Below are positions 8,381 through 17,839 of a DNA stretch of 64,000 bases, piece after piece; position 1 is the stretch's first letter, and the number at the start of each line of letters is the position of its first letter. Location: assembly GCA_951813065.1 (NCBI GenBank), contig CATOTH010000009.1, positions 124,001-188,000 of the forward strand. Reading direction: 5' to 3'. The position numbers and the translations under genes are program-made. The notes under the pieces are model-generated. The model was given only the letters and a program-made list of their open reading frames with translations. It was not told the DNA's origin and ran no database searches. Source of the stretch: an uncultured Bryobacterales bacterium (GTDB lineage: Bacteria; Acidobacteriota; Terriglobia; Bryobacterales; UBA6623).

Positions 8381-11208
8381 GCAAGCGCCCCTCGTAGGTA
8401 CCGCGCGGTGTAGGATGCTTCGCATTGCGCAATAACCTCCGGCGGTCCCGCCGACACGACGCGGCCACCCTTCTGGCCGCCCTCGGGGCCGAGGTCAATG
8501 ACCCAGTCCGCACACTTGATCACATCTAGATTGTGCTCGATCACGATCGCCGTCGCGCCATTGTCGATGAGAGTGTCGAATACACACAAGAGCCTGCGGA
8601 TGTCGTCGAAGTGAAGGCCTGTTGTGGGTTCGTCGAATAGGAACAGGGTATTCTCGGTTTCGGCGTCGGCGATATGCATCGCTAGTTTCAAGCGTTGTGC
8701 CTCGCCTCCGGAAAGCTGGTTGGCAGGCTGTCCCAAGCGAATGTAGTCCAAACCGACGGACTCCAGGACTGATAGACGCTTGGCGATCCGGGGGAAATCG
8801 GCAAAGAGCCGCAATGCCTCGCTGACAGTCATTTCGAGCACGTCCCAGATGGTCTTGCCACGAAACTCGACTTCGAGGACAGCGCTGCGGTAGCGCTTCC
8901 CGCCGCAGTCTTCGCAAGTCATGTTGACGTCCGCCAGGAATTGCATGTTGATCGTCTGCTGCCCGGATCCATTGCAGGTACGGCAGCAACCCATGTTCGT
9001 ATTGAAGGAGAAATGCTTAGCTTCCAGATTCCGCTGGCGGGCCTGTTCGGTCATGCCAAAGAGCTGGCGGATGGAATCGAAGATCCTGATGTACGTAGCC
9101 GGCACCGATCGAGAAGTGTGGTCGGCCAATGCCTGGTCCACGAGGACGACCCGGTCGAAGTGCTCCTCGCCGGTGATCGCATCAAATTCCAGATTCTTCA
9201 GCCGGCGCAATCGGCGCGAGCCTTGATAATGCTGGCCACCGGTCATGCCGCGATGGACGATATCATGCAGCAACGTTGACTTGCCCGAGCCGGAAACTCC
9301 GGAAATCACGGTCAGCAAACCAACCGGGATCTCGACATCAATGCTCTTGAGGTTGTGCTTTGCTGCGCCGAGGACACGGATGAAGCTGTCTCTGGTGGGT
9401 TGCCGTCTGCTGGCGGGGACGGGAATCTCTTGGCGGCCCGCGAGATAGCGCGCGGTCAAGGACCCGTTCGGGGAGTGAATCTGGTCCCGGTGCCCGCTGA
9501 AGACCACCTCGCCACCGTGTTCGCCGGCTGCCGGCCCGAGGTCGACCAGATGGTCGGCGGCAAGCATCATCTCCGCATCGTGCTCGACCACAAAGATTGT
9601 ATTGCCGATGTCGCGCAACTCCTTCAGCGTATGGATCAGCTTTGCCGTATCCCGAGAGTGCAGGCCGATCGACGGCTCGTCGAGCACGTAGCAGACGCCA
9701 ACCAGGCGCGAGCCTAGGGAAGTGGCTAGCTGGATGCGTTGCGCCTCGCCGCCTGACAGGGTCGCAGAGAGCCGGTCCAGCGTGAGATATCCCAAACCGA
9801 CATCGTTCAGGAATCGCAACCGGCTGCGGATCTCCGCCAGCGGATTGGCGGCGATTTCAGCCTCCGAGCGGTCCAGTGCCAACTCCTTGAAGAACTCGCT
9901 TGCCTCGGCGAGCGAGCATCGCAGGACATCTGCGATCGACTTTCCCCCGACGCGCACGGCGAGCGTTTCGCGGGAGAGCCTGCTCCCGCCGCAGTCCGGG
10001 CAGGGAATGCTCCTGCGCCATTGGGATAGCTTTGCCGAGACTTCGCTGTTCCGTGCCGCTTTGTCCTCCATTGTCTTGAGGTAGCCGCGGATTCCCTCGA
10101 AGTCCTCCCATCCCTCCTCGATCAACCGCCGCTGCTCCGGCTCGAGTTCAGCGTACGGAACATCCGTCGGGATGCCCTTGCGCCGGGCGGCTCGCAGCAT
10201 CCTGAGCTTGACCGGCTTGTCCTTCCCCTGCCATGGCGTGATCGCACCAGTTCGGAGTGGTCGGTCGGGACGGGAAACGAACAAGTCCATCGCATAGCTC
10301 GACACTCGCCCGTGGCCGATGCATCTGCTGCACGCGCCGTACGGCGAGTTGAGATTGAACATCGATGGTTCGGGCAGGGGGTGTACATGCCCACAATTGC
10401 TGCACGCGAAACGGTTGCTGAAGCGGTGCACGCTGCCCGGCTCCGTGGCGCTGGCGAAACATACTTCGCCGCTTTGCCGGTAGGCGATTTCGACGCTGTC
10501 GGCAATGCGCTCGCCGACATCCGGCGATATAGCGATGCGGTCAACCAGGATGTGGATTGGCTCATCGAAGTCTAGGTCCAGCAGGGATTCCGGCGTCGAG
10601 AATTCGAAGATCTTGCCCTCCTGGAAGAGCCGATTGAACCCATTCTTCCTGAGTTGGGCGAGCCGGGCCTTCATGGGTCCGTCGAAGTATCCGTACTCGT
10701 CGTCGAATTCCAGCGCCAGCCAGTCAAAATCGTCTTGCCGCACGGGAAACAGCACGTGCCAGCGGGAGCCCGGTTCAAACGCCGTGACCCTGCTCACGAC
10801 GTGATCAGGGGCGTCTTTCGCGACCCGCTGGCCGCATTCGACGCAGAAAGTCCGCCCTGCACGCGCGAATAGCAGTCGCAAGAAATCATAGATTTCGGTC
10901 GATGTTGCGACCGTGGAGCGGGGGTTTCTCGTGGCGTTCTTCTGGCGAATTGCTACGGTCGGGGCAATCCCAACCACTTCGTCGACATCAGGCTTCTCCA
11001 TGCGCTCCAGGAACTGCCTTGCATACGACGACAGCGATTCGACGTATCGTCGCCGTCCCTCCGCGTAGATCAGGTCGAAGACCAGCGAGGACTTGCCGGA
11101 ACCGGATACCCCGGTCACGACGATGAGCCGGTTGTGGGGCAGGCGCAGATGGATGTTCTTGAGATTGTGGACCCGCGCACCGCGGATCTCAAGGTAATCC
11201 TCAGGCAC
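8377..11208 (-). CDS. uvrA: UvrA, excinuclease ABC subunit A
   Basis: This is the damage-recognition ATPase of nucleotide excision repair, acting in the cytoplasm with UvrB. At 943 residues it has the usual length. The first Walker A is GVSGSGKS at 33-40. [12 protein letters not shown] and [12 protein letters not shown] are the two ABC signatures, and a second GVSGSGKST lies in the C-terminal half. Cysteine pairs in CSNCGH...CSRC and CRTC...CEDC form the zinc modules, and FDEPTTGLH is the second Walker B. The start is a GTG giving the conserved [19 protein letters not shown] opening. The leader contains a perfect TATAAT and a GC hairpin. The 3' end overlaps the cytochrome gene. Confidence 0.98.
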   Translation of the reverse strand: MPEDYLEIRGARVHNLKNIHLRLPHNRLIVVTGVSGSGKSSLVFDLIYAEGRRRYVESLSSYARQFLERMEKPDVDEVVGIAPTVAIRQKNATRNPRSTVATSTEIYDFLRLLFARAGRTFCVECGQRVAKDAPDHVVSRVTAFEPGSRWHVLFPVRQDDFDWLALEFDDEYGYFDGPMKARLAQLRKNGFNRLFQEGKIFEFSTPESLLDLDFDEPIHILVDRIAISPDVGERIADSVEIAYRQSGEVCFASATEPGSVHRFSNRFACSNCGHVHPLPEPSMFNLNSPYGACSRCIGHGRVSSYAMDLFVSRPDRPLRTGAITPWQGKDKPVKLRMLRAARRKGIPTDVPYAELEPEQRRLIEEGWEDFEGIRGYLKTMEDKAARNSEVSAKLSQWRRSIPCPDCGGSRLSRETLAVRVGGKSIADVLRCSLAEASEFFKELALDRSEAEIAANPLAEIRSRLRFLNDVGLGYLTLDRLSATLSGGEAQRIQLATSLGSRLVGVCYVLDEPSIGLHSRDTAKLIHTLKELRDIGNTIFVVEHDAEMMLAADHLVDLGPAAGEHGGEVVFSGHRDQIHSPNGSLTARYLAGRQEIPVPASRRQPTRDSFIRVLGAAKHNLKSIDVEIPVGLLTVISGVSGSGKSTLLHDIVHRGMTGGQHYQGSRRLRRLKNLEFDAITGEEHFDRVVLVDQALADHTSRSVPATYIRIFDSIRQLFGMTEQARQRNLEAKHFSFNTNMGCCRTCNGSGQQTINMQFLADVNMTCEDCGGKRYRSAVLEVEFRGKTIWDVLEMTVSEALRLFADFPRIAKRLSVLESVGLDYIRLGQPANQLSGGEAQRLKLAMHIADAETENTLFLFDEPTTGLHFDDIRRLLCVFDTLIDNGATAIVIEHNLDVIKCADWVIDLGPEGGQKGGRVVSAGPPEVIAQCEASYTARYLRGALA

Positions 11209-11230
11209 AGAGAGGCAGTCCGGTAAAGGT

Positions 11231-11296
11231 CCGGCGGGCTCGGCTCCGGGCCAGCCGCGCCGGTTTCATTATAGGAGGTGCGGAATCGGCGCTGAG
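11231..11296 (-). promoter_or_regulatory. Candidate uvrA promoter and 5' leader hairpin
   Basis: On the minus strand a perfect TATAAT occupies 11273-11268. The -35 region at 17-bp spacing (CTCAGC, 11296-11291) is poor. The predicted start lies around 11261, at the edge of an imperfect hairpin from 11263 to 11231 with 6-bp outer arms CCGGCG/CGCCGG and an inner GGCT/AGCC stem. The GTG start is 22 bases further on. Confidence 0.45.
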
Positions 11297-11411
11297 AGTG
11301 CCGCTTGAGGGTGTCCCACGCCTGCGAGCCCTTCGTACGGAGCAGCATAGCGGTACACTGGAAGGGGCGCGGCCTCGCGGGGCGTGCCGTTCCTCGGGAG
11401 GGGGATTGACG

Positions 11412-12152
11412 ATGAAACAGATGCTGATGCTTGTGTCACTAGCGGCGGTTCTTGCAACCGGCATGTCAGCTCAGAGCCCGTTCAAGTCGCCGGAAGAGCA
11501 AGAAGCCTTCATGAACGTCCAGAACGCCGCCTCGGTCCAGGACCGAGCCAGCGCGGCGGTCAAGTTCATCGCAGACCACTCGGACAGCGACTATGTCGGC
11601 TTGGCGAGCTACATGGCAATGCTGTCATTCCAGCAGTTGAACGATTTCGAGAACATGGTGCTCTACGGTGACATGGTTCTGGAATCTTCGCCGGTTCCCA
11701 GCGTTCTGACCGGCACGCTGATCTCGCTTGCCGTTGCAATCCCGAACCGCACGCGCGAATTCGATCTCGACAAAGAGGAGAAGCTTGCGAAGGCAGAAGA
11801 CTTTGCCAAGCGAGCGATGGCCTTGATCCCAACGCTGTCCAAAATGGATCCGAGTATGACGGACGACGCTTGGCTGCAAACCAAGATGGATTTCATGGCG
11901 CAGTGCCACGAGGCCATTGGAACGGTGCAGTTGAAGAGAGAGAACTACGAGCAAGCCGAGGCTTCCCTGCGCAGGGCCTTGGATATGACTCCCGTTCCCG
12001 TCGCGTTCACGATGTACAACTTGGGGATTGCCCTTTCCGAACAGAACAAGAAGGAAGAGGCTGGAACCTTGTTTGACCGTTGCTCCGAAGCGGGCGGCGT
12101 GCAGGCTGGCGACGGATCGGACCTGTGCGCAACACTGAAGGGCGAACTCTAG
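11412..12152 (+). CDS. Secreted TPR-repeat protein
   Basis: This 246-residue protein has a signal peptide (about 1-21, cleavage after MSAQ). The remainder is helical with TPR-like pairs, clearest at about 173-230: AIGTVQLKRENYEQAEASLR followed by AFTMYNLGIALSEQNKKEEA. TPR arrays mediate protein-protein contacts, here in the periplasm. The ATG at 11412 lies behind GGGAGGGGG; upstream in-frame starts would bury the signal. It precedes rnc by 48 bp and may share its transcript. The precise function is unknown. Confidence 0.75.
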   Translation: MKQMLMLVSLAAVLATGMSAQSPFKSPEEQEAFMNVQNAASVQDRASAAVKFIADHSDSDYVGLASYMAMLSFQQLNDFENMVLYGDMVLESSPVPSVLTGTLISLAVAIPNRTREFDLDKEEKLAKAEDFAKRAMALIPTLSKMDPSMTDDAWLQTKMDFMAQCHEAIGTVQLKRENYEQAEASLRRALDMTPVPVAFTMYNLGIALSEQNKKEEAGTLFDRCSEAGGVQAGDGSDLCATLKGEL

Positions 12153-12200
12153 GCGCGGGGATTCCATTCAGGGCGCCGTGTTCGAGTCAAGTCGCCGTCC

Positions 12201-12929
12201 ATGTCCAAGCGGGACGCATCGGAGGAACTGGCCGAGCGGCTGGGTCATCGTTTCAGCGATCCCGCGCTGTTAGACCGTGCGCTCACTCATGGATCGGCAT
12301 CATGTGACGGAACGACCTCGAACGCGCGGCTGGAATTTCTCGGGGACGCAGTGCTGGCCACGGTAGTGTGCGAGGCGCTCTACAGGCAGTTTCCGCAGGC
12401 CTCTGAGGGCCAGCTCACCAGTCTAAAGTCAGACTTGGTCAGGAACGAACGCCTTACGGCGGCGGCGCGCGATGCGGGTCTCGGCTCCTACCTGCGGCTC
12501 GGAAAGGGGTTGGAAGCAAAGGGGGGGCGTGACACGGCACGGGTCCTTGCAGATGCCTTCGAGGCCGTGCTGGGCGCAGCCTATCTCGATGGAGGGATGC
12601 CAGCTGCCAGAGAGGTCGTCGAGAAATCCCTCTTCGGAGAGCGTGGGCTGTCAGATTCGAGGTTCGACCCGGCCACGAGCAATCCCAAGTCGACCTTGCA
12701 GGAGTGGCTTGCAGCCCGAAGCCTTCCGCGCCCCGAATACGTCATTATCTCCGCCGACGGACCGTCGGACCGGCGCACGTTTCGAGTCAGGGTGAGCTGC
12801 GGCTCGCATTCGGCGACGGCCGAAGCGCGTACCAAGCAGGGTGCGGAAAAGATCGGGGCTCGGCGGGTGCTGGAGCAATTGATCGCCTCGGAACAAGGCG
12901 CCAAGAACGTGGAGGCCGCGACTGCCTGA
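12201..12929 (+). CDS. rnc: Ribonuclease III
   Basis: This double-stranded-RNA endonuclease processes rRNA precursors and structured mRNAs. The catalytic domain (about 6-150) holds the signature RLEFLGDAVL at 43-52 with E45 and D49, and the second acidic pair D118/E121 in ADAFEAVLGA. A C-terminal dsRNA-binding domain (about 163-232) begins NPKSTLQEW and ends QGAEKIGARRVLEQL. The glutamate normally four residues before E45 (E38 in E. coli) is alanine here; it is a metal-site residue, so catalytic efficiency may differ. The stop overlaps the next start by one base (TGATG). Confidence 0.96.
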   Translation: MSKRDASEELAERLGHRFSDPALLDRALTHGSASCDGTTSNARLEFLGDAVLATVVCEALYRQFPQASEGQLTSLKSDLVRNERLTAAARDAGLGSYLRLGKGLEAKGGRDTARVLADAFEAVLGAAYLDGGMPAAREVVEKSLFGERGLSDSRFDPATSNPKSTLQEWLAARSLPRPEYVIISADGPSDRRTFRVRVSCGSHSATAEARTKQGAEKIGARRVLEQLIASEQGAKNVEAATA

Positions 12930-13519
12930 TGGCTGTGGTGAACCGACTTCGGCGCACGATTGCAATCTCGTGTTGGCTCGCGGCCCTGGGGATGCTTCCT
13001 GCTTCGGCGGCGGTTGACCAGGAAGCCTCGCTGTCGGCGGCCCGCAAGTTCCAGCGCATCATGGCGGGCGAGGTCCCCAGCGGCGAATCGGTGAGCATCT
13101 CGCATGACGAGATGAACGCATTCCTGCGTCACCATGCCGGTCCGACCATCCCTGACGGAATTCGGGAGCAGAAACTGACATTCCGGAAGGGCGGTGCTCT
13201 CATCCAGGCCCAGGTGGATCTGGAAACGGCAAGTGCCTCGTCAGAGGATCTGCCGTTGCTCATGCGGCTGCTGCTGCGCGGGACGCGCACAATCGTCGTC
13301 GACGTCGATTTCGCGGGCCAAGACGGGCAAGGGGCGGCGCAGGTCGTGTCGATTGCGATCGACGAAGTTGAACTCTCTGGCACCGTTCTGGAGTGGTTCT
13401 TCGAATCGTTCGCGCCTCCCGACTTGAGGCCTTACCTGGTTGGCGGCAAGACCGAGTTGCCCGAGGGGGTGCGGGAGATCCGACTCGAACCCGGCCGAGC
13501 TGTGGTGGTTGCCGAATAG
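12929..13519 (+). CDS. Secreted hypothetical protein coupled to rnc
   Basis: This 196-residue protein starts at an ATG overlapping the rnc stop by one base. An N-terminal signal peptide (about 1-27, ending ASAA) is followed by a mixed alpha/beta region with alternating hydrophobic strands (IVVDVDFAG, AQVVSIAIDEVEL) and a C-terminal strand rich in EIRLEPGRAVVV. I recognise no family. The strand-rich pattern suggests a small periplasmic beta domain. The M20 peptidase gene follows within 45 bp, so rnc, this gene and the peptidase may be cotranscribed. Confidence 0.7.
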   Translation: MAVVNRLRRTIAISCWLAALGMLPASAAVDQEASLSAARKFQRIMAGEVPSGESVSISHDEMNAFLRHHAGPTIPDGIREQKLTFRKGGALIQAQVDLETASASSEDLPLLMRLLLRGTRTIVVDVDFAGQDGQGAAQVVSIAIDEVELSGTVLEWFFESFAPPDLRPYLVGGKTELPEGVREIRLEPGRAVVVAE

Positions 13520-13562
13520 CGTGAAGAAGAGCTATCCAGGCGTGCGCGATTCCGGATCAAGA

Positions 13563-14705
13563 GTGGAGGCACCAGCCATTCTCGAATACATGCGCGAGAA
13601 CCAGCCGGCCATCGTCAGCTTGCTTCGGAGACTGGTCACCATCGAGTCGCCGACACACGAGAAAGCGGCCGTCGACGAAGTCGCGGATGCAATCGCCGAG
13701 ACAGTCAGCGGCATCGCCCAGGTCACTCGCCATTCTCAGCCAGATCACGGCGATCACCTAAGGATCGAGTTCGATATTCCGACACGCGGCGACGGCCAGG
13801 TGCTGGGGCTCGGACACATCGACACGGTATGGGAACTCGGCACGCTCGAGCGTATGCCCTGGCGCGAGGCCGACGGGCGTCTGTGGGGCCCGGGAGTCTT
13901 TGACATGAAAGCCGGAGTGGTGTTCATGATTTTCGCTGCGCGAGCCATTCGGGACCTGCGTCTGCAGTGCCGGCGCCGCTTCGTGTTGCAGTTGAACTCC
14001 GACGAGGAAATCGGTAGCCCCTCATCGACTAGGCACACCAAGACCGAAGCGCTCAAGAGCGCCGCAGTGCTGGTGGCCGAGCCAAGTGCCGGCCTTGAAG
14101 GCAACTTGAAGACGGCCCGCAAAGGCGGGGCGACCTACCGAGTGGAGGCGCAAGGGGTCGCATCGCACGCCGGGCTCGATTTCGCAGCCGGGTCGAGCGC
14201 CATCGTGGAATTGGCCGGTCAGATCCAACGGATCGCCGCTTGGACTGACCTCGACAACGGTTTAACCGTCAATCCTGGTCTTGTCCGAGGCGGCACGGCC
14301 TCCAATGTGGTTGCCGAGAGGGCTTGGACCGATGTGGATGTTCGCTTCCCCACGAAACGCCAGGCGGATGAGATTGCGGACCTATTCGGCGCGATCCGCG
14401 CCGATGATCCAGGCTGTTCGGTCCGAGTGTCGGGCGGGGCTCGCAAATTGCCGATGGAGCGCACTGACGGCGTGATTCGGCTGTTCCGGCTGGCCGAGAA
14501 GATATCCGCAGAAATGGGAGTGCCCCTCGGGGAGGCTGCAGTGGGAGGCGGATCGGACGGAAACACCACCGCAGCTCTTGGCATACCGACCCTTGACGGG
14601 CTCGGAGCCGTGGGAGAGGGCGCTCATGCGGTGCACGAGAGCATCCTGACGGAACGGATCGCCGACAGGGCGGCGCTAATCGCGGGCTTGGTCCATCGGC
14701 TTTAG
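13563..14705 (+). CDS. M20 family metallopeptidase (carboxypeptidase G2-like)
   Basis: The protein is about 380 residues, a di-zinc amidohydrolase/exopeptidase. Motifs in order are GHIDTVW (first metal His and catalytic Asp), DMKAG (bridging Asp), NSDEEIGS (catalytic Glu pair), SHAG in the dimerisation lid domain, and GGGSDGN with a C-terminal histidine. The opening ILEYMRENQPAIVSLLRRLV matches glutamate carboxypeptidases, which remove terminal glutamate from peptides or folate-like amides. There is no signal peptide. The start is uncertain: GTG at 13563 keeps the conserved helix; GTG at 13521 and ATG at 13590 are alternatives. The stop overlaps the stop of the next, convergent gene. Confidence 0.88.
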   Translation: MEAPAILEYMRENQPAIVSLLRRLVTIESPTHEKAAVDEVADAIAETVSGIAQVTRHSQPDHGDHLRIEFDIPTRGDGQVLGLGHIDTVWELGTLERMPWREADGRLWGPGVFDMKAGVVFMIFAARAIRDLRLQCRRRFVLQLNSDEEIGSPSSTRHTKTEALKSAAVLVAEPSAGLEGNLKTARKGGATYRVEAQGVASHAGLDFAAGSSAIVELAGQIQRIAAWTDLDNGLTVNPGLVRGGTASNVVAERAWTDVDVRFPTKRQADEIADLFGAIRADDPGCSVRVSGGARKLPMERTDGVIRLFRLAEKISAEMGVPLGEAAVGGGSDGNTTAALGIPTLDGLGAVGEGAHAVHESILTERIADRAALIAGLVHRL

Positions 14706-15427
14706 GACGATCCCGGGACGCGACCTTCCGGACCGAGCGGTGCGCTTTTGCTACGGCGGACCCCGGCTGCGCCGAGCTTGACCGCAACGGCAAGCAGCGC
14801 GCAGAGGAATCCGAGCAACGTGATCGGCGGCATCCGGCCCGGCCAACTCGCCAAGTCGATCCAACCCTTGTAGCCCATCGAGAATGTATGCCCACAGGCC
14901 AGGCCGAGCGCGACGTAACCCATGTGTTGTGACCGAAGCCAGCGTCCCATGCCGAGCGCGTCATACATGTGCGGCAGCGTAGCGATTGCCGGAACTAGCA
15001 AGCAGCCATATGCTAGGACGCCGCACAGGAATGTCATCTCTCCAGAGAGGTTGAACTTCCCTGAGGTCTCGTAGAACTTCTCGAAATACGCCGGGCTGAG
15101 CAGCACCATCGCCATCAGGACGTGCACCGTGATCATGGAGAAGCCCGCGAGTCCGAGGAACTTTGCCTTGCTGCGAACGCGTTCCGACCCGTGGGCGCCG
15201 CCGAAGAGCTTGCCCACCAGGTAAGCGAGCGCGACGAGAACGACACCAGCTAGTGCAGCCGATTTGTTGACGATGTAGAGCGGCAGGTGGGTCCATGCCA
15301 CGCCGCCCAATACGTTGTAGCGGACGATCGCGTAGGCGAGACACGGCAACCAGATTCCAAGGACCCAAAGGACGCGCTCGCGCGGCGGCAGGCGAAAGCT
15401 GGCACCGGGGTTCGGATGAAACGCCAT
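14702..15427 (-). CDS. Multipass membrane protein, ferric-reductase-like
   Basis: This 241-residue protein has about six hydrophobic helices, including WVLGIWLPCLAYAI and AALAGVVLVALAYLVG. Histidines sit in or near helices (MITVHVLMAM, TLPHMYD, SQHMGYVAL, ACGHTF), compatible with heme b binding as in ferric-reductase-like/YedZ transmembrane domains. No FAD or NAD(P) domain is attached. I chose the ATG at 15427; the longer frame to 15538 adds an Arg-rich stretch. It would sit in the cytoplasmic membrane and pass electrons, with no partner visible. The family call is by pattern only. Confidence 0.6.
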   Translation of the reverse strand: MAFHPNPGASFRLPPRERVLWVLGIWLPCLAYAIVRYNVLGGVAWTHLPLYIVNKSAALAGVVLVALAYLVGKLFGGAHGSERVRSKAKFLGLAGFSMITVHVLMAMVLLSPAYFEKFYETSGKFNLSGEMTFLCGVLAYGCLLVPAIATLPHMYDALGMGRWLRSQHMGYVALGLACGHTFSMGYKGWIDLASWPGRMPPITLLGFLCALLAVAVKLGAAGVRRSKSAPLGPEGRVPGSS

Positions 15428-15761
15428 GTGTTGGTTGCCGGCTCTAGATCGCGATTCCAATATACGAGCGCTCGATTCCTTGGAGTGAAACCCCGAACAC
15501 AGCCTGCTCCGACGGGGACTGATCCGCCGAGGCTGCACTGCATTCGTTCAGGCGAAGCGCACCATAGTATCACTTCGTGCCAGTGGGGCTGTGGCCGGGT
15601 TTCCGTGTTGCGTCGGTGCATGCGCCATGCCGCCGTCCGGGCCAGCGGCGCGAGAATCGGCCCCTCTGATTGAGGCCGCGAAGTCTCGACGGTTGACGAA
15701 GTTGCCTGCTTAGGCGGGGCAGGACATTGGCCAGCTTGCAGCAGGGACGAAACCCACTTGT
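15428..15761. other. Intergenic stretch without a recognisable gene
   Basis: This lies between two leftward genes. A short GGGCC/GGCCC inverted repeat near 15645-15670 is the only structure seen. Frames on both strands look random. Confidence 0.45.
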
Positions 15762-16712
15762 CTATGCCGACCTTCTCATTGTCAGTGGCTTCAGGTGCTC
15801 GTAGCTCATGCGTACGGCTTCTGCGACGGGCATCACGTCTCCGAAAGCTTGGTGAACCGTTAGGTAACCCTCGTAGCCCACCTCATGCATCGCGTCGAAG
15901 ACCGAGTCGACATCGACCCCGCCTTCCTCCCATACGCCAATGTGGTCCAACGGAACAGGGCCCTTCTTCCAGGTCTCGACCTTGGTCACACCGTCGGGGT
16001 TCAAGCGGTGATTCTGGATGTAGAAGTTGAACAGGTACGGTTGCAGCCGACGGATCGACGCGATCCCGTAGTCCTCGGCTGCGATGAACCAGTTCGCAGG
16101 CTCGTAGATGATGCCGAAGTTCGGGCGGTTGATCGCTTCGAGTACTCGCACAGAGCCGTCGACGGTTTCAAACAGGCTGGCGCAATGCGATTGATGTGCC
16201 AAGCGAATGTTCCGCTCGGCGGCCTCGTCAGCGGACGCTTGCGCAAAGGGGATGTCTTCGTCCGTCTTCATGCAGACGCGGATGAGACTCGAGCCCAGAG
16301 TGTCCGCCAGATCGAGGTACGGGGTGATGTTGCGCAGTAGCATCGGCCCCTCCTCGTTGTTGCTGGGGACCGCGAAGTCTCCGGTTACCATCGAGACCTT
16401 CAGCCCTGCGGCGTCGATTTTTTCCTTCACTGCCGCGACTTCCTCGGCTGGGGTGTGCGTGCCAACTTGAGAGGCGCGCATGCAAAGCGCACTGTAGCCG
16501 AACTCGGATGCCATTGCGATCAGCTCGTCGATGGTCATGGTCGAATTGCGCTTGTCAAAGAATGACTCTGCGACACGTACTGAAAGCGAAAGCTGCATCG
16601 CCGCTTCTGGGGCGGGAGAATCGTCCATAGGTTCGTCTTGGTCCGGCGGCGAGCAGCCGAAAGCCGCGACCCCGGCGGTCGTGGTGAGAAAAGTTCGCCT
16701 AGAATACTGCAT
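15762..16712 (-). CDS. Exported sugar phosphate isomerase/epimerase-type TIM barrel
   Basis: This 316-residue protein begins with SRRTFLTTTAGVAAFGC, a twin-arginine signal whose end also resembles a lipobox (AAFGC). The body is an AP-endonuclease-2/xylose-isomerase-like TIM barrel. Visible elements are SVRVAESFF at strand 1, a central GIIYEPANWF with the metal Glu, HQSHCAS and a C-terminal GYLTVHQAFGD. Relatives isomerise or epimerise sugars and inositols with a divalent metal. Export fits the periplasmic Gfo/Idh proteins in the window, and together they could process oxidised sugars outside the cytoplasm. The exact substrate is unknown. Confidence 0.8.
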   Translation of the reverse strand: MQYSRRTFLTTTAGVAAFGCSPPDQDEPMDDSPAPEAAMQLSLSVRVAESFFDKRNSTMTIDELIAMASEFGYSALCMRASQVGTHTPAEEVAAVKEKIDAAGLKVSMVTGDFAVPSNNEEGPMLLRNITPYLDLADTLGSSLIRVCMKTDEDIPFAQASADEAAERNIRLAHQSHCASLFETVDGSVRVLEAINRPNFGIIYEPANWFIAAEDYGIASIRRLQPYLFNFYIQNHRLNPDGVTKVETWKKGPVPLDHIGVWEEGGVDVDSVFDAMHEVGYEGYLTVHQAFGDVMPVAEAVRMSYEHLKPLTMRRSA

Positions 16713-17136
16713 TGCCAGTGAAAACCTCCGTTGTTCGATGGTAGTGTCTCACAGCGTGGGTGTCTACAGCCCGGTTCGGCTTGCGGAATCCCGCGAAGGC
16801 GGCTTGTCGAGGCTGTCGGTGCAAGACAGCGTTCCCAAGACCCGACTTCGTTGACGCCGAGTGGCCGATTGGCGCGCCGAACGGTCAGGCCTACGGACGG
16901 GAGCCTTCATGACGTGTTCCCAATTGGGATGGTCTGGCCGGGGAAAGGCTCGTGGGTCTCACCCGACCGAATGGCAGCAGCTTGCGTTTGCGGGCTGTCC
17001 AAATGTGAGCCGTGCCGTGCTCTGTGCAACAATAGCTCGGCGTAAGCTGGTTGAACAGTTCCGCGGTCCGTAACGCGCCCCGACATGCCGCGTGTGGATG
17101 CGGCTCCGTCTGAGTTCGGCCCGCAGGAGGACCGCA
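16713..17136. other. Divergent intergenic region, no gene seen
   Basis: This separates the leftward TIM-barrel gene from the rightward DJ-1/PfpI gene and must hold both promoters, but I find no convincing hexamer pair. GCAGGAGGACCGC directly before 17137 is the ribosome binding site of the DJ-1/PfpI gene. Confidence 0.45.
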
Positions 17137-17742
17137 ATGCCCAAGGTACTGATTACGATCGGGGACGCCGCCGAGGCGATGGACACGCTCTATCCGGTTT
17201 ACCGGGTCCAGGAGGATGGCTACGAGGCTGTAGTGGCTGGTCCTGACGCACGGGTCTACCCGTTGGTGATGCACGAGATTCCGCCCGGCTGGGACATCAC
17301 CAGAGAGCAACCGAGTTACCACCTCGAAGCGACCGTGGCCTTTCGCGACGTGAATTGCGACGACTATGACGGGCTGTTCCTGACGGGGGGGCGTGCACCC
17401 GAATACATCCGCTATGACCAGGACCTGATTCGAATCGTGCGGCACTTCTTCGAGCACGAGAAACCGGTGGCGGTGGTTTGCCATGGAGCCGAGATCGTTG
17501 CCACGGCCGGTGTCATCACGGGCAAGCGCATGGCAACGATTCCGAAGTGCCAGTTCGACATTGAAATCTGCGGGGCGACATTTGTCGACGAAGGATGCGT
17601 ACGATCCGGGAATATGGTCAGCGGGCGCGGGTGGTTTGACCAGCATCTCTACATGGCCGAATTCATGCGGATGCTGAAAGCCTATTCCCGGGAGCCCGAG
17701 ATTGCGTGGTCTGCCGAACTCCCCGTTGCAGGGGCACGGTGA
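17137..17742 (+). CDS. DJ-1/PfpI family protein
   Basis: This 201-residue cytoplasmic protein has a glutamine-amidotransferase-like fold. The nucleophile elbow is VAVVCHGAEI with Cys115-His116, and the acidic partner region is LTGGRAPEYIR (83-92). The ATG at 17137 has a good Shine-Dalgarno (AGGAGG, 7 bp upstream), so the longer frame to 17092 was rejected. Family members include intracellular proteases, glyoxalase III and deglycases; the Cys-His pair and GG-x-x-P-E loop do not separate these. It is followed by an MFS transporter 97 bp downstream on the same strand. Confidence 0.88.
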   Translation: MPKVLITIGDAAEAMDTLYPVYRVQEDGYEAVVAGPDARVYPLVMHEIPPGWDITREQPSYHLEATVAFRDVNCDDYDGLFLTGGRAPEYIRYDQDLIRIVRHFFEHEKPVAVVCHGAEIVATAGVITGKRMATIPKCQFDIEICGATFVDEGCVRSGNMVSGRGWFDQHLYMAEFMRMLKAYSREPEIAWSAELPVAGAR

Positions 17743-17839
17743 GCCTCAGAATCGCGCCGACTGAAGCGTGTTCCATGGGCGACTCGGGACTCGTTAGCGC
17801 GAAGCGGACTGACTTCCGAGTAGGGTAGACTCGTTCCGC

